From Microbacterium hydrothermale (GTDB lineage: Bacteria; Actinomycetota; Actinomycetes; Actinomycetales; Microbacteriaceae), in NCBI RefSeq assembly GCF_004854025.1, contig NZ_STGM01000005.1, positions 62,001 through 126,000 of the forward strand: a stretch of DNA of 64,000 nt, in the 5' to 3' direction. Under the pieces are notes generated by a model. That model saw only the letters and a list, made by a program, of their open reading frames with translations, was not told the DNA's origin and did not search any database. The first letter of the stretch is position 1. Every line of letters begins with the position of its first letter. This document shows, in pieces, positions 35,730-44,165 of the stretch. A program made the position numbers and the translations under genes.

Positions 35730-36028
35730 GCCATTGCGGCCGCACAGCGCCGGCGTCCTTCCCCCGGCTTCCTGCGCGCCTTCCGTCCGGTTCGCCTGCA
35801 TGCCGCTGACCTGTCGCACATCGCTCGGGGTGTGCCGCGGCGGCGTCGAGCCGAAACACCCGATCCGCCGGCGCCGTACTCTCTCCCGTCCGCGCGCCCG
35901 TGCGAGAATGGGCACGGCGTGCTCGGACCGACCTTTCCCCGCCACGGCGCCTCGAACGGCGTCACCGGGTCGAAGGGCCACCGAGCCCCAGGACAGCGTC
36001 CGCCGCACCTTTCCTCCGAGGAGCAGAG
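35730..36028. other. Gene-free interval before the dimethylargininase gene
   Basis: About 300 bases with no convincing gene. An extended-10-like TGCGAGAAT around 35900-35908 could serve the hydrolase gene. A strong GAGGAG ribosome site (36018-36023) precedes its ATG. Nothing else, such as a stable hairpin or repeat, stands out. Confidence 0.5.
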
Positions 36029-36913
36029 ATGTCCGCTACCCCCACCGCCACCACCGCCGCGTCGTCGACCGGCGAGCGCGTCCAGCAGCACCGCCGGTAC
36101 CTCATGTGCCGGCCCACGCACTTCACGGTGAGCTACAGCATCAACCCGTGGATGGAGCCCTCGCGCCCCACCGACACGAACCTCGCTGTGCAGCAGTGGC
36201 AGGCGCTGTACGACACCTACGTCTCGCTCGGCCACGAGATCGACCTGATCGATCCGCTCGAGGGACTGCCCGACATGGTCTACACGGCCAACGGCGGCTT
36301 CGTGATCGACGGCGTCGCGTACGGGCCCAAATTCCGTTTCCGCGAGCGCGCGGCCGAGGCCCCCGCCTTCATCGACTGGTTCGCGGCGAACGGTTTCGAG
36401 GTCGCGGAGCCCATCGAGGTGAACGAGGGCGAGGGCGACTTCCTGCTCGTGGGCGACACGATCCTCGCGGGCACGGGGTTCCGCTCCACCGGTGACAGTC
36501 ACCGCGAGGTCGGCGAGGTCTTCTCGCGCGAGGTCGTGTCGCTGACGCTGACCGACCCGCGGTTCTACCACCTCGACACCGCGCTCGCCGTGCTCGACCC
36601 GGTCGAAGGCCCCGGCGGCGTCGAGAAGGCGAACATCGCGTACCTTCCGAACGCGTTCGACGAGCGCAGCCAGTCGATCCTGCGCGAGCGCTTCCCGGAT
36701 GCCATCCGGGTCTCGGATGCCGACGGCTCGGTGTTCGGCCTGAACTCCGCGAGCGACGGCAAGAACGTCATCATCTCGCCGCGCGCGAAGGGCTTCGAGG
36801 CACAGCTGCGCGAGCGCGGCTACACCCCCGTCCTGGTCGACCTGTCCGAGCTGCTGCTCGGCGGCGGCGGGATCAAGTGCTGCACGCTGGAGCTGCGCGG
36901 GGGCACCCGATGA
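36029..36913 (+). CDS. ddaH: Dimethylargininase/arginine-hydrolase family protein (guanidino-group hydrolase)
   Basis: A 294-residue member of the pentein superfamily that hydrolyses guanidino groups of arginine derivatives. The likely catalytic set is visible: acidic NEGEGDFLLVGDTILAG (Glu134/Glu136), His181 in FYHLDTALAVLDP, and Cys284 in GGGGIKCCTLELR; the substrate-side CRPTHFTVSYSINPWM lies near residue 27. Classical DDAH makes citrulline plus dimethylamine. The ATGA overlap with ornithine aminotransferase makes me consider a hydrolase that yields ornithine, as arginine dihydrolases do, but residues alone do not decide it. ATG at 36029, after GAGGAGCAG. Confidence 0.82.
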   Translation: MSATPTATTAASSTGERVQQHRRYLMCRPTHFTVSYSINPWMEPSRPTDTNLAVQQWQALYDTYVSLGHEIDLIDPLEGLPDMVYTANGGFVIDGVAYGPKFRFRERAAEAPAFIDWFAANGFEVAEPIEVNEGEGDFLLVGDTILAGTGFRSTGDSHREVGEVFSREVVSLTLTDPRFYHLDTALAVLDPVEGPGGVEKANIAYLPNAFDERSQSILRERFPDAIRVSDADGSVFGLNSASDGKNVIISPRAKGFEAQLRERGYTPVLVDLSELLLGGGGIKCCTLELRGGTR

Positions 36914-38127
36914 GCACCGCCGTCGACGACCTCGGCGCCCAGCTGATCGCCGCCGAGGGGGCGCACCTCGCGCACAACTACCACCCGCTGCCGGTCGTCG
37001 CCGCGCGCGCCGAGGGCGTGTGGGTGACCGACGTCGAGGGCAAGCGCTACCTCGACCTGCTGTCGGCCTACTCCGCGCTCAACTTCGGTCACGGGCATCC
37101 GGCGATTCTCGCCGCGGCCCGCGAGCAGCTCGAGCGCATGACCCTCACGAGCCGTGCGTTCCACAACGACCGCCTCGGTCCGTTCGCCGCCGCCCTCGCG
37201 CAGCTGTGCGGAAAAGACATGGTCCTGCCGATGAACACCGGCGCCGAGGCCGTCGAGACGGGCATCAAGGTCGCCCGCGCCTGGGGCTACCGCACGAAGG
37301 GCATCGCCCCGGATGCCGCGACGATCGTCGTGGCCAACGGCAACTTCCACGGCCGCACCACCACGATCGTCGGGTTCAGCGACGACCCGAGTGCGCACGA
37401 CGACTTCGGTCCCTACGCCCCGGGCTTCGTGCACGTGCCGTACGGAGACGCGGATGCCATCGCCGCCGCGATCGACGAGAACACCGCCGCGGTGCTGATC
37501 GAGCCGATCCAGGGCGAGGCCGGAGTCGTCGTCCCGCCGGAGGGGTTCCTGCGGCGGGTGCGCGAGATCTGCAGCGAGCGGAACGTGCTGTTCATCGCCG
37601 ACGAGATCCAGTCGGGCCTCGGCCGGGTGGGCGAGACGTTCGCGTGCGACCGCGAGGGCGTCGTTCCCGACCTCTACCTGCTCGGAAAAGCGCTCGGCGG
37701 CGGGATCCTCCCCGTCTCCGCGGTCGTCGCGAACGAGGACGTGCTCGGCGTCATCCGCCCCGGTGAGCACGGCTCGACGTTCGGCGGCAACCCGCTGGCC
37801 GCGGCCGTGGGACTGCGGGTGGTCGAGATGCTGGCATCCGGGGAGTTCCAGACCCGCGCGAAGGCGCTGGGCGCGCACCTCGAGCAGAACCTGCGCACCC
37901 TCGTCGGCCACGGCGTGACCGAGGTGCGTATCGCGGGACTGTGGGCGGGCGTCGACATCGACCCCGCCGTGGGCACGGGCCGCGAGATTGCGGAGAAGCT
38001 CCTCGCGCGCGGCGTGCTCGTCAAGGACACGCACGGGCAGACGATCCGCATCGCGCCCCCGCTGACGATCCGCGCGACCGAGCTCGACTGGGCGGTCGAA
38101 CAGCTGAAGCACGTGCTGGCGGCCTGA
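36910..38127 (+). CDS. rocD: Ornithine--oxo-acid aminotransferase
   Basis: PLP enzyme that converts ornithine to glutamate-5-semialdehyde/P5C. The 405-residue protein contains RYLDLLSAYSALNFGHGHP near residue 47, MNTGAEAVETGIKVARAWGY (phosphate/PLP region), FIADEIQSGLGRVG with the PLP-pairing Asp, and the lysine in YLLGKALGGGILPVSA, typical of class III ornithine aminotransferases. It overlaps the hydrolase gene by four bases, so the pair probably feeds arginine-derived carbon into P5C and glutamate. It is followed by two 67-bp palindromes. Confidence 0.93.
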   Translation: MSTAVDDLGAQLIAAEGAHLAHNYHPLPVVAARAEGVWVTDVEGKRYLDLLSAYSALNFGHGHPAILAAAREQLERMTLTSRAFHNDRLGPFAAALAQLCGKDMVLPMNTGAEAVETGIKVARAWGYRTKGIAPDAATIVVANGNFHGRTTTIVGFSDDPSAHDDFGPYAPGFVHVPYGDADAIAAAIDENTAAVLIEPIQGEAGVVVPPEGFLRRVREICSERNVLFIADEIQSGLGRVGETFACDREGVVPDLYLLGKALGGGILPVSAVVANEDVLGVIRPGEHGSTFGGNPLAAAVGLRVVEMLASGEFQTRAKALGAHLEQNLRTLVGHGVTEVRIAGLWAGVDIDPAVGTGREIAEKLLARGVLVKDTHGQTIRIAPPLTIRATELDWAVEQLKHVLAA

Positions 38128-38181
38128 CGCGGGGCGGGGCACGGGCGGCGTTGGGCGGCGGGCGGCGCGGCGGCGGGCGAC

Positions 38182-38407
38182 GAGACGGCATGCCGCTGAT
38201 ATCTCGCTTGCGGGGTGCTGCCGAATTGTCAGGCGGCTGCAGTCTCGCGGTGCGGTGACGGGCTCGGCGCGACGGTGGGCGGTGAGACGGCGGGCGCGCG
38301 GCGGCGGCGCGGCGGCGGCGGCGATGCCGCGGCGGGCGGCGAGACGGCATCCTGCTGACATCTCGGTTGCAGGGTGCTGCCGAATTGTCACGCGGCTGCA
38401 GTCTCGC
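38182..38407. repeat. Two copies of a 67-bp palindromic element (family 'GAGAC...GTCTCGC')
   Basis: Copies at 38182-38248 and 38341-38407 are equal in length and nearly identical; both start GAGACGGCAT and end GGCTGCAGTCTCGC, with imperfect complementary ends, and share GGTGCTGCCGAATTGTCA internally. A third, more diverged copy is at 46178-46244. They fill the 337-base gap between convergent rocD and the oxidoreductase gene together with GGC-rich filler. Confidence 0.88.
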
Positions 38408-38464
38408 TGCGCTGCGCTGTGGCGCCGCGCCCCGACACCGGCCCCACCCGCCGCCAGATCCCCG

Positions 38465-40018
38465 TCAGGCGACCGAGATCGTCATCTCGTCCCAACCCGT
38501 GGCGCCGTCGGGGGCGGGAGGCGCCTCGTCGGGGGTCTGAGTCGTGCCGTCGACCGAGATCGCGCGGCAGCGGGCGGTGTGCAGGCCGCTCGTCGCCTCC
38601 CACGGGAAGCTCCACTGCACCCAGGTGTCGGCCGAGATCGCGCTCGCGAGCGTCGCCGCCTGCCACGGGCCGTCGTCGATCTGCACCTCGACTCCGGCGA
38701 CGCCGACGTGGTTGTGCCACGCGACGCCGGCGATCACGGCGGTGCCCGCCTCGACGCGCGCGCCCGCGCGGGGCACGTCGATGCGCGACTGCAGCTTCAC
38801 CGGTCCGCGCTCCGACCACCCGCGCGGCGTCCAGTAGCCCTCGGCGCGGTCGTACCGCGTCACCTCGAGCTCGGTGACCCACTTCGTCGCCGAGACGTAG
38901 CCGTAGAGCCCCGGCACGACCATGCGCACGGGGAAGCCGTGCTCGATCGGGAGCGGCTCGCCGTTCATGCCGATCGCGAGCAGCGCGTCGCGCTCGTCGG
39001 TCAGGGCCTCGAGGGGACTGGATGCCGTGAACCCGTCGATCGATCGCGAGAGCACCATGTCGGCCTCGGCCGTGGGCCGCGCACGCGCGAGGACGTCGCG
39101 CAGGGGCACGCCGAGCCAGCGCGCCGTCCCGATGAGCGAACCGCCCACCTCGTTCGAGACGCACACGAGCGTGGCCACCGTCTCCTTCTGCGGGAGGGCG
39201 ACGAGGTCGTCCCAGCGCAGCACGACCTCCTGCTCGACCAGCCCGTGCACGCGCAGGCTCCAGGTCGCGGGATCGACCTGCGGCACCACGAGGGCGGTGT
39301 CGATGCGGTAGAAGTCGGCCGACGGCGTGATGACGGGAGAGAGGCCGTCGATGCCGAGGTCGGCGGCATCCGGGACCGTCGTCGTCGAGACGGGCTGCGG
39401 CAGCCGCAGAGCGGAGCGCACGGCGCTGATCGCGCGGGCGCCGCCGCTCAGCGCGACCGAGCCGAACGCGGCGAGCGCCCCGGCCATCACCGCGACGCCG
39501 GACAAGGCCAGCACGCCGCGGCGCGTGACGCCGTCGGTCGCGGGGTCGCTGTCGGGGGCGGCGCCTCGGCGCGGTCGCCGCAGGCGGGCGATCAGCAGGG
39601 CGCCCGCGACGGCCGCCCCCGCGCCCGCGATGAGCGAGGGAACGGGAGAGAGCAGTCCCGCGTCGGCGCGCGTCATCGACACGACGGCGCCGAGAACGCC
39701 CAGACCCGCGAGCACGACGCGCCCCCACGGCGGACGACGGTTCTCGAGCGCCCCGGCCGCTCCCGCGACGATCAGCAGCAGCACCGCGATGCCGACGAGA
39801 AGGGCGGCCTTGTCGCCCGTCCCGAAGAGGTCGATGGCGAGGTCTTTCGCCCAGGCCGGGGCGAGGTCGATCATCGCGCCCCCGATCACCGCGAACGGGC
39901 TCGCCGACGGAGCCGCGATCGCCGCGGCCAGCTCGCCGAGCCCCGCCCCGAGCACGGTCGCGGCGACCCCCGCGACGACGGCGGGCAGATCACGCAGGCG
40001 GGAGGAAGCGGGGGCCAC
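38465..40018 (-). CDS. Membrane-anchored molybdopterin-dependent oxidoreductase (sulfite-oxidase fold)
   Basis: A 517-residue protein: four hydrophobic segments in residues 1-140, a fifth after an RR motif (TRRGVLALSGVAVMAGALAA), then the SUOX fold. Cofactor-binding features are ATLVCVSNEVGGSLIGTARW with the presumed Mo-ligand Cys, NGEPLPIEHGFPVRMVVPGL YGYVSAKW-like segment, and a C-terminal dimer domain with AGVAWHNHVGVAGVEVQIDD and WVQWSFPWEA. The catalytic part should face outside the membrane. The natural substrate is unknown. The GTG at 40018 follows a TATGCT hexamer by six bases, which looks like a leaderless start. Confidence 0.87.
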   Translation of the reverse strand: MAPASSRLRDLPAVVAGVAATVLGAGLGELAAAIAAPSASPFAVIGGAMIDLAPAWAKDLAIDLFGTGDKAALLVGIAVLLLIVAGAAGALENRRPPWGRVVLAGLGVLGAVVSMTRADAGLLSPVPSLIAGAGAAVAGALLIARLRRPRRGAAPDSDPATDGVTRRGVLALSGVAVMAGALAAFGSVALSGGARAISAVRSALRLPQPVSTTTVPDAADLGIDGLSPVITPSADFYRIDTALVVPQVDPATWSLRVHGLVEQEVVLRWDDLVALPQKETVATLVCVSNEVGGSLIGTARWLGVPLRDVLARARPTAEADMVLSRSIDGFTASSPLEALTDERDALLAIGMNGEPLPIEHGFPVRMVVPGLYGYVSATKWVTELEVTRYDRAEGYWTPRGWSERGPVKLQSRIDVPRAGARVEAGTAVIAGVAWHNHVGVAGVEVQIDDGPWQAATLASAISADTWVQWSFPWEATSGLHTARCRAISVDGTTQTPDEAPPAPDGATGWDEMTISVA

Positions 40019-40024
40019 CCTCGG

Positions 40025-40030
40025 AGCATA
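40025..40030 (-). promoter_or_regulatory. -10 element of a probable leaderless transcript (oxidoreductase)
   Basis: TATGCT on the minus strand lies six bases from the GTG start. That spacing would place the transcription start at or next to the start codon. The divergent hydrolase gene has the same arrangement: TAGCGT at 40166-40171, seven bases before its ATG at 40179. Confidence 0.55.
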
Positions 40031-40178
40031 GGGAGCGTGCGAGACCCCGGTGCCGACGCGGGCGGAACTCACAGAAAGTCGGCATCCGTCGATCCCGCCT
40101 GAGAGCCGCCGAGGGGGCGCGCACGAATCAGGATGCCGCCCGCCCGCGCCCCCGCACCCCCGCGGTAGCGTTCACCCC

Positions 40179-41348
40179 ATGCGCGAGAGCCTGCGACAGG
40201 TGCGGCGCCCGGCCGCGGAGGGGGCGCCCGCCTTCGACCTGACGTACGTGCGTTCGGGGCCGCGCGGGGCGACGCCGGTGGTCGTGATCCCGGGAGGCCC
40301 GGGACTGGCGTCGGTGCTGCCGTACCGCGGGCTGCGCCGACGGGCGTCGGACGGCGGCCTCGACCTCGTGATGATCGAGCACCGCGGGGTCGGCCGGTCG
40401 CGCCGCGACCTCGACGGACGCCTCCTCCCGCCCGCGGCGATGCACATCACCGCCGTGCTCGACGATGTGGCCGCGGTGCTGGACGCGGAGGGCATCGAGC
40501 GTGCGGTGATCGTCGGCTCGTCGTACGGCAGCTATCTCGCGATGGCGTTCGGGGTGCGGCATCCGGGGCGCGTGGCGGCCATGCTGCTCGATTCCGCCCT
40601 GCAGTCGGCCCATGACGTCGACCTCGAGCGCGCGACGGTGCGGCGGTTGTTCTGGGATGCCGACGACGACATGGCCCGCGGAGTCCGGCGTCTCGTGGCG
40701 GCGGGGGTGTCGGAGCGCATCGTGCTCGACGTCGTGCGGGCCGCGTACGAGCTCGGCGGGACCGACCTCGTCCACCCGCTCGTGCGTCACGAGCCCGGTC
40801 TCGCGTGGCGCGCGCTCACCGCGTACGCGACGCGCGACGCCGAGATCGCCGACATCCCGCGCATCTACGAGTTCGACCTCGTGGGGACGATCGCGTTCCG
40901 CGAGCTCGGCTACGGCGGCATCCTCGACGGTCATCCGCTCGACCCGGTGCGCACGTACCTGCCCCTCGCCGCGCGGTACCCCTCCTTCGCGGGCGAGCCG
41001 TACGACCTGCTCGCCGCCGTGCGCGCGTTCGAGTGGCCGCTCGTCGTGCTCTCGGGCGACCGCGACCTGCGCACCCCGCCCGCGATAGCCGAGCGCGTCG
41101 TCGCCGCGGCTCCGGATGCCGTCCTCGTGCGCCTGCACAACGGACACAGCGCCCTCGACACCCACCCGATGGCGCTGCTGAACGCGACGCGTCGTCTCGT
41201 CCGCGGCGAGCAGGACCGCCTCCCCGGCGACGAACCGGCCCTGGAGCGCCTGCGCCGCACGGGGCTGTCGGCGTCATTCCCCCGGCTCCTGGTGCACATC
41301 GCCCGCCTCGACGCCCTGCTGCGGCGCCGGGTCCTGCGTCGCCGCTGA
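40179..41348 (+). CDS. Alpha/beta-hydrolase, proline-iminopeptidase-like
   Basis: A 389-residue hydrolase. VVVIPGGPGLASVLPYRGL (oxyanion HGGPG-like loop), DLVMIEHRGVGRSRRDLDGR, nucleophile elbow IVGSSYGSYLAM (Ser in G-S-S-Y-G), acid SGDRDLRTPP and His LHNGHSALD are all present; the cap domain between them is typical of S33 peptidases and related esterases. The substrate is not known. ATG 40179 has no Shine-Dalgarno but a close TAGCGT, so a leaderless message is likely. Confidence 0.82.
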   Translation: MRESLRQVRRPAAEGAPAFDLTYVRSGPRGATPVVVIPGGPGLASVLPYRGLRRRASDGGLDLVMIEHRGVGRSRRDLDGRLLPPAAMHITAVLDDVAAVLDAEGIERAVIVGSSYGSYLAMAFGVRHPGRVAAMLLDSALQSAHDVDLERATVRRLFWDADDDMARGVRRLVAAGVSERIVLDVVRAAYELGGTDLVHPLVRHEPGLAWRALTAYATRDAEIADIPRIYEFDLVGTIAFRELGYGGILDGHPLDPVRTYLPLAARYPSFAGEPYDLLAAVRAFEWPLVVLSGDRDLRTPPAIAERVVAAAPDAVLVRLHNGHSALDTHPMALLNATRRLVRGEQDRLPGDEPALERLRRTGLSASFPRLLVHIARLDALLRRRVLRRR

Positions 41349-41413
41349 CCCGGCCGGAGGGTCCGGCATCCGCCGTATCGGTGTCGCCGGGGGAATCCCG
41401 CGGGCTTCCGGGC

Positions 41414-41551
41414 GGCCGACCGTCCTGCGGACCCCGGCCGGCCGATCGTCCTGTGGGACCCCGGCGGTCGACCGTCCCGCGGACCCCGGCCGGCCGACCG
41501 TCCTGCGGAGGGGCCGGCCGACCGTCCTGCGGAGGGGGCGGCCGACACGCC
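41414..41551 (+). repeat. GC-rich tandem repeat (units of 26 and 24 bp)
   Basis: The core GGCCGACCGTCCTGCGGA recurs at 41414, 41440, 41466, 41492 and 41516, with a partial sixth unit at 41540. Spacing is 26, 26, 26, 24 and 24 bases. It fills most of the 361-base gap between the hydrolase and the acyl-CoA-dehydrogenase-like gene. No coding potential or CRISPR-like spacer diversity is seen. Confidence 0.85.
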
Positions 41552-41709
41552 GGAATCCCGGGTCGCTCGCCGGCCCGATCGCGGGCGTCTCCGCACGACG
41601 GCCGCGGCGACACGACCGGGCGAGGTGCGAGGGCCCGCCCGGTGGTGCGGGGTCGAGCGGCGGTGTCAAGGATCTATCCCGCTGCGTTTCGCGCGCCGAG
41701 GGTGAGCCC

Positions 41710-42759
41710 GTGACCGACGGCGACCATCCCCACTTCCCCCTGCTCTGTCCTCCCGGTGCGGCGGACCTCGACGGCGTCCGAGCGACCCTGGATCGGGCGG
41801 ATGCCGCATGCGACGCGCTCGGCTCCGACCTCGCCGCCACGCTCGCCTGGGTGCGCGGCGTCACCCGGCCGGCCTCGCTCGCGGCGAACTGGGAACTACT
41901 CGCCGGGGTCGCCGCCCGCGACGTCGCCGCGGCCCGCATGCTGGAACCTCACCTCGACGCGCTCGCCATCCTCGCTGAGGCGGCCGATGCGGGGGTGAGG
42001 CCCGCTCTCGACACGAGCGGCTCGTGGGGCGTCTTCGCGGCCGAGGCCCCCGGCGCGCGACTCGAGGCGCGCCGAGACGGCGGCACGTGGACGCTGCACG
42101 GGACGAAGCCCTGGTGCTCCCTCGCCGCCGATCTCGACCGCGCGCTCGTGACCGCCTGGGTCGCCGACGACCGGCGGCAGCTGTTCGCGCTCGACCTGCG
42201 CGACCCCGCGGTGTCGGCGCGGTCGGGCCCGTGGCACGCCCGGGGTCTCGACCGGGTCGTGAGCGCGCCGATCGACGTCGAGGGCGCCGTCGTCGTCCCG
42301 ATCGGCGAGCCCGGCTGGTACCTGGAGCGCCCCGGCTTCGCCCACGGCGCCGTCGGGGTGGCGGCCTGTTGGTGGGGAGGGGCGATTCCGGTGCGCGAGG
42401 CGCTCGCCGCCGCCGCCGCGCACGCGCGGGCAGACCAGCTCGCACGCGTGCACCTCGGCCGTGTCGATGTCGTGCTCTGGGCGGCCCGCGCCGTGCTCTT
42501 CGACACCGCACGCGTCTTCGACGCCGGGTCGTCGGCATCCGAGGGACTGCGCGCGCACCGTGCCCGCGCGGTGGTTGCGGACGCCGTCGAGGCGACCCTC
42601 GCCGGGGCCGCCCATGCCCTGGGTCCTGCACCCCTGACGGTCGACCGGTCGCACGCGCAGCGGGTCGCCGATCTGCAGGTGTACGTGCGGCAGCACCACG
42701 CCGAGCGCGACCTCGCCCGCATCGGCGCCGACATCGTGGCGGGAGCCGGGGCGTGGTGA
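41710..42759 (+). CDS. Acyl-CoA-dehydrogenase-like protein of the NodS/PIG-L cassette
   Basis: A 349-residue protein with the fold pattern of acyl-CoA dehydrogenases but divergent. The middle beta-domain shows TWTLHGTKPWCSLAADLDRA (equivalent of the FAD-contacting 'G-x-K-x-(W/F)-(C/I)' strand) and VVSAPIDVEGAVVVPIGEPG, followed by an all-helical C-terminus (ALAAAAAHARADQLARVHLG). The N-terminal helical part is short, total length is about 30 residues under usual, and I cannot place the catalytic glutamate. First gene of a coupled trio (GTGA overlap with the next). Probably flavin-dependent; the substrate is unknown. GTG start at 41710. Confidence 0.7.
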   Translation: MTDGDHPHFPLLCPPGAADLDGVRATLDRADAACDALGSDLAATLAWVRGVTRPASLAANWELLAGVAARDVAAARMLEPHLDALAILAEAADAGVRPALDTSGSWGVFAAEAPGARLEARRDGGTWTLHGTKPWCSLAADLDRALVTAWVADDRRQLFALDLRDPAVSARSGPWHARGLDRVVSAPIDVEGAVVVPIGEPGWYLERPGFAHGAVGVAACWWGGAIPVREALAAAAAHARADQLARVHLGRVDVVLWAARAVLFDTARVFDAGSSASEGLRAHRARAVVADAVEATLAGAAHALGPAPLTVDRSHAQRVADLQVYVRQHHAERDLARIGADIVAGAGAW

Positions 42760-44165
42760 GCTTCGACCACCGCGACCCGGGCACCGACGAGGGCGCGTGG
42801 GCCGGGGTGCTGCGAGACGATCTGCCCGCGATGGAGCTCGACGTCGATCGCCTCGTCGTCGTCGCCGCCCACCCCGACGACGAGACCCTCGGGGCGGCGG
42901 GCCTGATCGCCATGGCGGCGGCCCGTGGCATCCGGATCGATCTGCTCGTCATCACCGACGGCGAGGGCTCCCATCCCGACTCGCCCACGCACAGCCCCGC
43001 GACCCTCGCGCTCCTGCGGCGTCGGGAGCTGCGCGCGGCGGCGGCGATCGTCGGGGCCGAGCGCGAGCCGATGTTCCTCGGACTGCCCGACGGCGACACC
43101 GACGCGCACGTGGATGCCGTCGCGGCGGCGCTCGATCGCGCTCTCGACCGCGCTCTCGAGGAGGCCCCGGGCGAGCGCATTCTGGTGGTGTCGCCGTGGC
43201 GCGGCGACGGGCATCGCGATCACCGGGTGGTGGGCGAGGTCGTCGAGGCCGTGTGCGGGGCCCGTGGCGTCAGATCGCGCGCCTTCCCGATCTGGCTCTG
43301 GCACTGGGGCGGCCCCGCCGACGTGCCGTGGGAGCGAGCCGAGCGCGTCGTTCTCGATGTAGGGGCGCGGGATGCCAAGGCCCGGGCGATCCAGGCGCAC
43401 GTCACTCAGCTGCATCCGCTGTCGGCCGCCCCGGGCGACGAAGCCCTGCTGCACGAGCGGATGCGGGCGCACTTCGACCGGGATGTCGAGGTGTTCTTCG
43501 CCCCGGCGGCCGAGGCCGCCGCGTCGGCGGCGGACCGAGCCGAGATCCGCGGCGGGGCGAGAACCATCGGCCAGGACTACTTCGACGACATGTACGCGCG
43601 ACACGACGATCCCTGGGGGTTCGACTCGCGGTGGTACGAGGAGCGCAAGAGGGCGGTTGTCCTGGCCGCGCTCCCTCGTCGGCGCTATCGCACGCTGTTC
43701 GAGGCCGGGTGCGCGACCGGAGCCCTGACCGAGGCCCTCGTCGAACGCGCGGAGCGGGTGCTCGCCGTCGACCTCGCCCCCGCTGCTCTCGAGCGCGCCC
43801 GGTCGCGTCTCTCCGCGCACCGGACCGTCGAACTGCGTCGAGCGACCCTGCCCGCCGAGTGGCCGGAGGGGGAGTTCGACCTCGTCGTGCTGTCGGAAGT
43901 GGCCTACTACTGGGCGGGCGACGACCTCGATCTGGGCCTGACGGCGGCCGTGTCCGCCCTGACCGCCGATGGGCATCTCGTCGCCTGCCACTGGCGGCAT
44001 CCGGTCGCCGAATACCCGCGCAGCGGCGACGAGGTGCACGCGGTGATCGCCGCGACGCCCGGTCTGACCCGCCTCGTGCGGCATGAGGAGGAGGACTTCC
44101 TCCTCGAGGTGTTCGGGCGCGCGGGGGCCCGGTCCGTCGCGGGCGAAGCGGGGCTCGTCCCGTGA
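42756..44165 (+). CDS. PIG-L deacetylase fused to NodS-like methyltransferase
   Basis: A 469-residue fusion. Residues about 30-240 are a PIG-L/LmbE zinc deacetylase: VVAAHPDDETLG (His39, Asp41-Asp42-Glu43) and GHRDHRVVGE (His153/His156). Residues about 272-465 are a class I SAM methyltransferase closest in pattern to NodS: DYFDDMYARHDDPWGFDSRW, LFEAGCATGALTEALVERAE (motif I), EFDLVVLSEVAYYW and LVACHWRHPV. A deacetylase followed by an N-methyltransferase would expose and then methylate an amino group on a sugar (inference). GTGA overlaps both neighbours. The start may also be GTG 42753, one codon earlier. Confidence 0.82.
   Translation: MSFDHRDPGTDEGAWAGVLRDDLPAMELDVDRLVVVAAHPDDETLGAAGLIAMAAARGIRIDLLVITDGEGSHPDSPTHSPATLALLRRRELRAAAAIVGAEREPMFLGLPDGDTDAHVDAVAAALDRALDRALEEAPGERILVVSPWRGDGHRDHRVVGEVVEAVCGARGVRSRAFPIWLWHWGGPADVPWERAERVVLDVGARDAKARAIQAHVTQLHPLSAAPGDEALLHERMRAHFDRDVEVFFAPAAEAAASAADRAEIRGGARTIGQDYFDDMYARHDDPWGFDSRWYEERKRAVVLAALPRRRYRTLFEAGCATGALTEALVERAERVLAVDLAPAALERARSRLSAHRTVELRRATLPAEWPEGEFDLVVLSEVAYYWAGDDLDLGLTAAVSALTADGHLVACHWRHPVAEYPRSGDEVHAVIAATPGLTRLVRHEEEDFLLEVFGRAGARSVAGEAGLVP

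Noticed and set aside
41414..41551. CRISPR-like repeat
   Set aside because: Units are directly tandem with no unique spacers.
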